DNA of 12,269 nt, from contig JADGJG010000810.1 in NCBI GenBank assembly GCA_027596195.1, positions 1-12,269 of the forward strand, in the 5' to 3' direction. The notes beneath the pieces were generated by a model. That model made no database searches, was not told the origin of the DNA, and saw nothing but the letters and a program-made list of their open reading frames with translations. Shown in pieces: positions 5,940-12,269 of the stretch (the first letter of the stretch is position 1; each line of letters starts with the position of its first letter). The DNA comes from Podochytrium sp. JEL0797 (taxonomy: Eukaryota; Chytridiomycota; Chytridiomycetes; Chytridiales; Chytriomycetaceae). The position numbers were made by a program, and so were the translations under genes.

Positions 5940-8450
5940 TCAATCCACCCTTAACACATCAAACGCGTTTTCAAGCTTCACCTCCTCCTTCAACGGAACA
6001 GGAATCGGCCGCGCGAATCCTTTCGCAATCTTTGGCCGATGAGGCTCTGGTTTTGCAGTTTCCTCTTGCACTTGCACCTCCTTGAATATCAAGAGTCCCC
6101 TCTTTTTCAGCTCAACGGCGTCGAGAATAGTGATTTTTGGTCTGCAGTGTTCCACATTAAAAAAAGATCAGCAAACGCTGTCCGACGCATCATAAAACAA
6201 TACAAAAAGCCACTCACATCGTCGAACCCCCAACCTTCCTCACAACCAAACACCCCTCCCCCTCTTCCTCCTCCTCCTCTACAACAGAAACACCATACAA
6301 CCCCACCACCGCCTCCACCCACGCCCGCTCCTCCCGCCTCATGGGCGCGAAATCGTGAAACTTGTAATCCCCTTGCAAGAAATTCGCCAACGCGCGTGTC
6401 ACGCGTGTTGCGAATTCGATGTGGGATTCCGCAAAGTGGAGGAGTGTTGGGTCGAATGAGACAGTTCGATTTGCAGGGTCTTGGAGGGTGGTGCAACTGG
6501 GTGTACAGTGAAGGTGTCCATCTACATCTACTGGAGGTCTCGCACCATCTCCACCATTCCGATCAAACTCTTTGGCAGCCTCCACAGCCTGCACCACCCT
6601 CCAACATGGTTTCGTGTCCCTCCGTACACCACACCCACATTCAAGCTTCGCCGCAACTTCACACCTCCCCGACTCGTCACACTCCTTTCCAACATGACAA
6701 ACGGACGCGCATGTGTGTTCACACCCGATCCTTCTCTTCTCACACGCTTCACGACACTTGACAGCAGGACACTCCCCCGCGTGACATAGTTGCACACACA
6801 TATGTCCGCAGTCTCGAGTTTTCCCACAAATGCGGCCACAGGAGGGTTGAGTAGAAGATCCACACACCGCGGTGGGAAGCACAACCTTCCCACATTTACA
6901 CTCCCTCGTGACGAGAGCGCGACACGGGGCACACGCAGTTCCCGCAGGATGACACGAATGCCCCCCGCTATCGTGGCCACACTCCCTCGGGAGTACACAA
7001 TCGTAAGGGCAGGTGGGGAGTGAGGTGCCACACGCAATCGGAGGTTCTACAACTGTTTTCCCACATGCGCAGGAGAGGGGTTCGTGTGTGAATTCTCGAC
7101 AATCCCCACAGGCTCCGCGATGGCATTCGCGGTGACACGTGTGGAGTCCGCATTTGAGGGTTCGCGTGCAGAGTAGTGGACATGCGTGCATATGTGCGGG
7201 GAGTGAGCAGCATTTGGAGGTGCAGGAGTGGCGGTGACAGGGAAAGAGTGTGCGACAGGGGGTTGTGCATGTTGGTGGGGTGGTGAGGAGGGTGGAGCAG
7301 GAGATGGAGGATTGTGTTGATCCGCATTTACATGAGACTCGTTTCTATCAATAAAGAATTATTCAGAATGAGAAGGGGGGGGGAAAACCGGGAGAAAAGG
7401 TACCTTCACCAAACAAACATCACACTTCCCCTCATGACACACCACCTCGCACAAATGACCACACGCCATCCTTCTTCCACAAACTCCGTCACATAATACC
7501 AAAGGGTCCGTACACTTATCCCGCTGCCCTTTCGATTCCCGCACCGAAACCGCGCGGGACCCACACGCGCACGTGAGCCACGTATCTGGACGGTATGGAC
7601 ACGCATCCACCACCCCCACACCCCCCTTCTCATGTTCATGGCAGATGGTTTCACAGACGTGACTCCCGCAGTCAAACTCCACACCGCATTCGCGTGCACA
7701 AGTGAACGGAGTCATCGACTCCGCCGTCCAGGATGCACAAGGGACAGAGCGCACCGTTTTCCCACACGTACATTCCTGTTCAATGACGACTTGACACGGA
7801 GTGCAACTGCCGTCGTGGCAGACAGTTTGACAGGTATGATTCAAACACGCGAGGACTTTGCCACATGGTTCGTTGCATGAGAATGATTGGATCGAGGCAG
7901 AGCATGCGGTTGTGGTGCTGGCATAATTGAAGTAAAAGGATCTGTTATGGTTGATGTGTTCTGGCTGGGGGCGGGTTTCACACACCAGCGGTTTCGACAA
8001 CGACAGTCAATTTCGATGCGTTCGAGACACGGCGGACAAGGACCCGCGTGGCAAATGGTTTCACAAGGATGTTCACACCGCGTAGTTCGGTTGCATGGAT
8101 TCCCGCAGCTGGACGCAACGTCAGCCAAAAGACGTGAACCAATCGCCCCCCAAATCAAACCTGTGCGGGACCCCAAACACCCCTACATCCTCTTCATACC
8201 CCTCCCCGCAGTAACAACATCCGTAAGGATACTCGAAACAGGTTGTCTGGCAGCCTGGGCACCTCCACATCCACGAATCTGGGTCATCCTCGATGCCTTC
8301 TCCACTCGTGTCGGCCCATTCTTGGATACATTCGAGGTGGAATACGGCGGAGCAAGTGGCGCAGGAGAAGATGTTGTCTGTGAGGAGCACGGGGTGCACG
8401 CAGATCAAGCAGTCGTATGTCTCGGCGAGGAGGTGTGACTCGATGTCCAT
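5940..8450 (-). CDS. NFX1: NFX1-type RING and zinc-finger protein (751 aa, 5 exons)
   Basis: Homologue of human NFX1 and yeast FAP1, nuclear/cytoplasmic proteins linked to transcription and, through the N-terminal finger, ubiquitin ligation; FAP1 binds FKBP12. Exons: 8450-8161, 8108-7986, 7917-7404, 7344-6218 and 6141-5940. The introns are 52, 68, 59 and 76 nt and all phases agree; the first has a CTGAC branch site and restores the family motif PHSCG. Residues 14-67 form a C4HC3 RING/PHD-like finger (C14, C17, C30, C33, H38, C41, C64, C67). Eight or nine NFX1 fingers follow from residue 98 to about 575, of the form CxxxCx(n)CxHxCxxxCHxGxCxxC. One (around CHEHEKGG) has an insertion and another (CRTLFPCHRHSC) is irregular. 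Residues about 600-680 match an R3H domain, but the R-x3-H position reads R649-AWV-E653, so the histidine is missing. A lysine-rich 66-residue tail from exon 5 follows. The length is somewhat below yeast FAP1. ATG 8450 begins directly before the finger. Confidence 0.93.
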
Positions 8451-8539
8451 TTTCGGGAATTGACACGACGCGTACAAAAAACAAAAAAAACTGCTCCCAT
8501 CATGCACTTTCTTCCTAATTCATTACCTTCCCCACATTC

Positions 8540-8546
8540 TTTTATA
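8540..8546 (-). promoter_or_regulatory. TATA-like element of the NFX1 gene, overlapping the preceding stop codon
   Basis: TATAAAA on the minus strand spans 8546-8540 and includes the TAA stop (8544-8542) of the upstream arrestin-SH3 gene. It is about 90 bases before the NFX1 ATG. The 91-bp gap between the genes also holds a T-rich tract. A role as a core promoter is inferred from position only. Confidence 0.35.
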
Positions 8547-10555
8547 AAGACTCTAATTTCGCCTGCAAAACAGCCATCATGGCCTGCATCTGATCCATCT
8601 GTTCCTTCAACTTTTGCTTCTCCATCTCCTTGTCAATCCCATTCGCTTCATACACCACACCGGATGGTTTCATGGGCGAGGTTCCATACAAAGGCATCGG
8701 GATGCCGGATGGTATTATCCCGCCACGTGGGATGGATCCGTATTGAGAAGCAGAAGACGCAGCGTTGGTGGGTGTGAATTTGGCAATGGTGGTGGGGAAG
8801 AGACCGGCGGTGCCGGTCGAGAGGTTCGTGCCGACTGCCCATCCGTCGTCGAATGTGTCACTGAATAGAACGGGTGTATTGTCAGTTCCTTTTGAATTCG
8901 CGTTCCCGCAACACAAAACAATAACTCAACTTGATAATCACTTGATCCCCAGGAACCATCCTTAACTGATCCGCTACATCCTTTCCCCCCGCTTCATCCA
9001 CGAAATCAACGCCAGGTTCATATCCCACACGCACCGTCAACGGCGTTTCCAAAACGACCCCGGAATCGACAGGCCGCGACGGCAGCGGTGCAGGCGCCAC
9101 CATGCCCCCAAACGAATTCACGAGATCAATATCGTCCATAGGCACCGCGTGTACGATTCGAACGGGGACAATCAAGCTCGCTTTTAACCGTTGCGATTGC
9201 TTTGACGGGACTTGCGTAGATGAAGAAGAAGCAGTGTCTTCACTTCGATTCCGTTTATCCAACGCCTCATGAATCATTTGAATCGTTCGTAACGGGTCAA
9301 TAATCACTGAATTCTGCGTGCTTCCCGAACTCCCCAAACTCGGCCTCGACCCACTCCCTGAGCTTCCCATACTCGGTCCTCCACGCATCGGGTTCAACCC
9401 GGACACACTCGTGCCTGTTTTGTACACGAATTCGAATACGAGCGAGTGCGTGAGTTGGAGGAGGGCGGTGGCGAGGTCGGCGCGTGATTCGGCGAGGCGG
9501 AGGGTAATTTTTAGGGGGTTCGAGGGGGAAAAGAGGGGGGATTGGGTGAGTGGGTGTTGGGAGAGGACTTTTTGGCGAAAGAGTTGGCCGATGGGTACGG
9601 GGATGGGGATATGTTGCGTGGGGATTCTGGTATGGGAAAATAGTGAGGTTAGGTAGCCGTGACAGTAGGGAAGAGAGGCAAATTATTTCGAATTACATGA
9701 ACGCAGCGGTTTCGACAAGGTAGCATCGCACGGCGGTAATGTTTTTGACGAGCTCGGCACCATCCGAAATTGTGACTTGGATATTAATCTCGCCATCCTC
9801 CAAAAACACAAAGCGCGGAATCGTCACATTGACGTTGTATTCGCCTGCAAAAACGAATCAAAATTTTGAGCCAACGAGGCACAAGCCCAACGCGAAAATT
9901 TCATTGGGGCTTGGTTGGTCACTCACCACCCGCCGTGGCTCCCCTTCCCACGCGGTCCTCCTGGGACAGCCAGCGTGGATAGCACTGTTTCACGGCAATG
10001 GGACATGGTTCGTTGCTCATGACGAGCAGGTTGTTTTCGCACACGACACTCGCTACAAGCTCGTATTTGCGGGTTTGGCGCTGTGCCTGGGTTGCTGAGG
10101 CAGAGTCAAACTGCTGCGAGAAGGGCATTGACGTGAGAAGGAAGTTGTATGAAGGCAGAATGTCTGTTTTGATCTGTAGTGAGAAGGGGAACTCGTGGCT
10201 GTGTGATGGTATATTGATTAGTTGTAGTAGTACAGCAGTAAGTAGTGTGAGACAGCACTCACACGCCGTCGTTGAGGTCCCCTGGGCTCCCCTGCCAAAT
10301 GACCAGGTTGATGTCGACGTGTTCGCCGCCGTGGACGGGATCAGTGCCCGTCTCAGCGGCGTCTTTCGCAGCGTTTGTGTTTCCAAAGAAGTGGACGCGG
10401 ATCTGCGATGCGCGCCCGGGCAGCAAAGAAGTCGCCACGCGCAGCCGCCCAGTCACAAACCGAGGCACCGCGTGTCCAAGGGGTCCCAGCGAAACTGAAC
10501 GAGGCACATCCACAAAGAAGAGGGCGTTGCTACTTGTGCGCGTGATCGTGTCCAT
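8542..10555 (-). CDS. Arrestin-like protein with C-terminal SH3 domain and coiled coil (575 aa, 5 exons)
   Basis: Exons: 10555-10263, 10198-9927, 9844-9697, 9626-8931 and 8860-8542. The introns are 64, 82, 70 and 70 nt, with matched phases (2, 1, 2, 2). The arrestin N-domain (about 10-165) shows ALFFVDVP, VTGRLRV, IRVHFFGN and HEFPFSLQIKTDILPSYNF (99-116), the typical FPF-lP-Sy strand pair, then YELVASVVCENN. The C-domain (about 190-405) shows EYNVNVTIPRFVF, INIQVTISDG, ITAVRCYLVETAAF and the late LKASLIVPVRIV strand; a disordered Gly/Ser insert (315-380) splits it. An SH3 domain follows (434-498) with GYEP, GDQVIINDTFDDGWAVG (W477) and GLFP (489-492); it is complete only after removal of the last intron. 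Residues 545-575 are a Met/Gln/Lys/Glu coiled coil. Arrestin-fold proteins are adaptors for membrane cargo; SH3 adds binding to proline-rich partners. The frame is open for 9 codons before ATG 10555, up to a T9CCAG acceptor-like site at 10583, so an upstream exon is possible but unlikely because the divergent gene starts 119 bp away. Confidence 0.9.
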
Positions 10556-10674
10556 TTCGAGTAAAGTAGTGGTGCCCTCAAACTGGAAAAAAAAATTATT
10601 TTCAAATTCAACCTCTTGGCTGCCTCTTGGCCTTGCAAATCAACCACAGAAAGAAGAATTGTCAAAACGCAATA
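10556..10674. promoter_or_regulatory. Shared divergent promoter with an 11-bp-spaced direct repeat
   Basis: All control sequence for the arrestin-SH3 gene (minus) and the three-TM gene (plus) must fit in these 119 bases or lie within the genes. CCTCTTGGC occurs twice at 10612-10620 and 10623-10631, starts 11 bp apart (about one helical turn). A run of nine A lies at 10587-10595. No TATA box is seen. The repeat is a candidate activator site; no factor is named. Confidence 0.45.
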
Positions 10675-11628
10675 ATGGCAGCCCCACAACTCCCTCCCAT
10701 AATCCAACTCCAACGCGACGCAAACACAGCAGTAATGACCGGCTTCTTCCTCACCCTCTTCACAGGCCCACTGATTGGCGCGTTGCCCCTCTTTTGCGGT
10801 GACCCCCGCAACCTCAATTTCCGCGCTCACTACATGCGGGGCATGTCCCTCGCCCTCATGATCGACACCATCTTGATTGTCGTCGCAACTTTCATCATCA
10901 CACAATCCTGTGGAAACAATTTCTCCTATTATTACAACACATCGGGATCCACTTATTATTCGTCCAGCGGGTGTGAAAGCATGTACACCCAGATTCTCCC
11001 GATTGCCGTGCTGTGGGGTGTCATGTCCATTCTTTTGTTTCGACGAAGTAAACTCATGATTGACGCGTTGGCTGCGAACCCGGGTGGATTGGGTGCACCT
11101 GTTGGGATGTTGGTGCAAGTCGTTTCGGGGTATAATACCAACAATGGACAACCTCAATACGCGCCGCAATACGCGCCACAATACCAGACTGCGAATCAGC
11201 AGACATACCAGCCGGCAGGTTTGCCTGCGTATCAAGAGATGGCTCCTGGTCCTATTCCAAACTACACCCAACCCTCATGTCCACCACCCGGATTCCTGTC
11301 CACACAACCACCACCAACTACACCAAACATGGGATACGCGGTGGGATACTCTCAACCCTCCTTCCCACCACCCGAATTCTCATCCACAAGTTCCCCCACC
11401 TACGCAAGCCCTTCTGCACCACCACAGCAGCCTCCACACCCATACCCAAAAGGTGGCCTGAGTCTCGAAAGTCTCGCACTTGAACTACAGATTCCTAAAC
11501 TGTTGAACGTCACAGAGGGTGTGGAAGGTGTCATGGATATGACATATGGAGAGCTCAAGGACAAGTATGCCATTAATGGGGACGAGTTTTTGAAAATCAA
11601 GGCATATCGGAAAACAGTGGGAAGATGA
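10675..11628 (+). CDS. Three-TM protein with Pro/Tyr/Gln-rich tail and SAM-like C-terminus (317 aa)
   Basis: Single exon from ATG 10675. Hydrophobic spans lie at about 19-40, 56-77 and 105-123. The loop between spans 2 and 3 has two Cys (C79, C100) and two N-glycosylation sequons (N82, N88) and is very Tyr/Ser-rich, so it is probably outside the cell or lumenal; FRR after span 3 fits a cytosolic C-terminus. The tail (150-258) is disordered: PQYAPQYAPQY repeats, LPAYQ (183-187, an LPxY form like WW-domain ligands), and several PPPGF/PPPEF blocks. Residues 262-317 (LESLALELQIPK, then MTYGELKDKYAI and DEFLKIKAYRK) have the helix spacing of a SAM domain, including the usual Leu at the 'T..dL' helix and the late basic helix; this is a pattern match only. 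The gene is transcribed away from the arrestin-SH3 gene, and Pro-rich tails are what SH3 and WW proteins bind. Family unknown. A fungal four-TM-like sensor is an alternative. Confidence 0.82.
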   Translation: MAAPQLPPIIQLQRDANTAVMTGFFLTLFTGPLIGALPLFCGDPRNLNFRAHYMRGMSLALMIDTILIVVATFIITQSCGNNFSYYYNTSGSTYYSSSGCESMYTQILPIAVLWGVMSILLFRRSKLMIDALAANPGGLGAPVGMLVQVVSGYNTNNGQPQYAPQYAPQYQTANQQTYQPAGLPAYQEMAPGPIPNYTQPSCPPPGFLSTQPPPTTPNMGYAVGYSQPSFPPPEFSSTSSPTYASPSAPPQQPPHPYPKGGLSLESLALELQIPKLLNVTEGVEGVMDMTYGELKDKYAINGDEFLKIKAYRKTVGR

Positions 11629-11904
11629 GAATTGGCCCCATTCGATCCGAATTAAAAGAAATGATGGTTTTTTGTAGGAATCCTTTAACGCGTTTTGGCT
11701 CCCCATTTCCCCATGCAAAGCTGATATTTCAAAGGATTGAATTCCGTAAAACTCCCACAAACGGATTCCCAAACTCATTGGCACTCTCAAAGAGTTTGTC
11801 GTCTCAATTCTATGGCCTCCCTCCACCTGGATCCAATTTCTGCCGATACAGACATGGTGGATCAGAAAATCAGGCTGGATTTTTGTCTGGTAATGCGATA
11901 AAAC
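11629..11904. other. Convergent 3' region, no gene seen
   Basis: Lies between the stop of the plus-strand three-TM gene and the stop of the minus-strand acidic-tail gene. Open frames on both strands here have no protein-like pattern and one merely restarts at the ATGA overlapping the upstream stop. Treated as 3' untranslated sequence of the two genes. Confidence 0.5.
11651..11656 (+). terminator. Poly(A) signal variant ATTAAA
   Basis: ATTAAA, the commonest variant of the hexamer, begins 23 bases after the stop of the three-TM gene. There is no AATAAA in the next 250 bases on this strand. Confidence 0.35.
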
Positions 11905-12116
11905 TTATTTGACCACAAGCTCCTCCCATCCCACTTGGTCATTCACCTCTTCCTCCCCCATGCCACCACCCTCCTCCTCATCACCAGGTTTTTCAACACG
12001 TCGTAAATCATCATCCAAAAAGTTCTCCAACCCCTCCCCCTTCCATTCGCCCTCCTCCTTGGAACCGTCCTCAAACAGGGCGTCCTCCTGTGTGCGATGA
12101 CGCGGGAGGGGCAGGC
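11905..12116 (-). CDS. Last exon of a gene with an acidic C-terminus (partial)
   Basis: On the minus strand, an AAATAG acceptor at 12117 opens a 212-nt exon ending in TAA at 11905-11907. It encodes about 70 residues, very acidic: TQEDALFEDG, EEGEWKGEGLENFLDDDLR, then a Glu/Gly block and QVGWEELVVK at the end. The preceding intron is probably 12117-12164 (48 nt, GTACTC donor, phase 1). An upstream mini-exon, 12186-12165, and a further exon reaching the edge at 12269 can be joined in phase, but this is weak. The family is not identified. Acidic tails of this kind with repeated Trp-flanked Asp/Glu blocks occur in many trafficking and chaperone-like proteins, so no role is claimed. The rest of the gene lies beyond the right edge. 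Confidence 0.5.
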
Positions 12117-12175
12117 CTATTTAAAAAACGAATTAAGTGGGATAAGAAGGATTTAAAAGAGTACCCTGCTCCCGT

Positions 12176-12200
12176 GAACGACTTGGCTAAGTCGGCCAAG
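12176..12200. repeat. Inverted repeat ACTTGGC / GCCAAGT
   Basis: ACTTGGC (12181-12187 within a GAACGACTTGGC context) and GCCAAGT (12195-12201) are perfect 7-bp arms around a 7-base spacer. It lies within the region where upstream exons of the acidic-tail gene should be, and so may be coincidental. Confidence 0.3.
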
Positions 12201-12269
12201 TCATTCTTTGGTTTGGGGCAAACAAGCCACGTGACCGGAGGATTACGGGTGCGGGACGGAGGAAACCGG

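Noticed and set aside
6153..6155. ATG at 6155 as start of a separate 71-aa gene (MEHCRPK...)
   Set aside because: The ATG lies inside the last NFX1 intron; the sequence from 6141 is the final NFX1 exon in matching phase.
6039..6761. Plus-strand open frame of 240 codons
   Set aside because: It is antisense to exons 4-5 of the NFX1 homologue; its Pro/His-rich product is the mirror of the Gly/Glu and Cys-rich coding sequence.
7887..8438. Plus-strand open frame of 183 codons
   Set aside because: Antisense to NFX1 exons 1-3; the opposite strand carries the conserved Cys/His pattern.
10453..11271. Minus-strand open frame of 272 codons
   Set aside because: Antisense to the three-TM gene and running into the arrestin first exon; no protein-like pattern, and it crosses the shared promoter.
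1..12269. CRISPR array, phage or bacterial operon
   Set aside because: No regularly spaced repeats, no Shine-Dalgarno-led gene strings; genes are intron-split and eukaryotic.

Overview
The window looks like a compact fungal nuclear genome. Genes are protein-coding and split by short spliceosomal introns: the introns I could place with matching reading phase are 52-82 nt, with GT(A/G)-type donors, CTGAC/CTGAA-like branch sites and YAG/AATAG acceptors. Intergenic gaps can be as small as 20-150 bp. The protein families (NFX1-type RING/zinc-finger protein, arrestin-like protein with an SH3 domain, PH-domain protein) fit a fungus. A chytrid or other early-diverging fungus is my best guess, but that is inference. 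I see no prokaryotic or viral genes, no rRNA, no tRNA and no CRISPR.

Left part (1-2638): sparse and hard to read. A possible 3' gene end sits at the left edge, and an imperfect 53-bp-spaced repeat with an A10 run lies at about 428-542. A tentative minus-strand three-exon gene lies at 715-1290. A set of plus-strand short exons (about 1685-2447) encodes a low-complexity protein with a KEN motif, an RxxL motif and clustered Ser/Thr-Pro sites. The last two are reconstructions from splice signals and phase; they are not firm.

Middle part (2585-8548): a single-exon multi-pass membrane protein (+, 2639-3667) behind a TATA box. It converges, 21 bp apart, on a minus-strand gene (5789-3689, 3 exons, 660 aa) with an N-terminal PH domain followed by six gap-free copies of a 12-residue motif resembling actin-binding WH2/GAB motifs. 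Upstream on the same strand is a five-exon NFX1 homologue (8450-5940, 751 aa) with an N-terminal RING/PHD-like finger, about eight or nine NFX1 zinc fingers and a degenerate R3H domain.

Right part (8542-12269): a five-exon arrestin-like protein ending in an SH3 domain and a short coiled coil (minus, 10555-8542, 575 aa). It shares a 119-bp divergent promoter with a plus-strand three-TM protein (10675-11628, 317 aa) that carries a Pro/Tyr/Gln-rich tail and a SAM-like C-terminus. The last exon(s) of another minus-strand gene with a very acidic C-terminus enter from the right edge (11905-12116 and beyond).

Taken together, three of the best-supported proteins (arrestin-SH3, PH plus actin-like motifs, three-TM with Tyr/Pro tail) are of kinds used at the plasma membrane and in endocytosis. 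Whether their proximity reflects a shared function is inference. The most novel-looking item is the PH protein with six spaced copies of a WH2/GAB-like motif.
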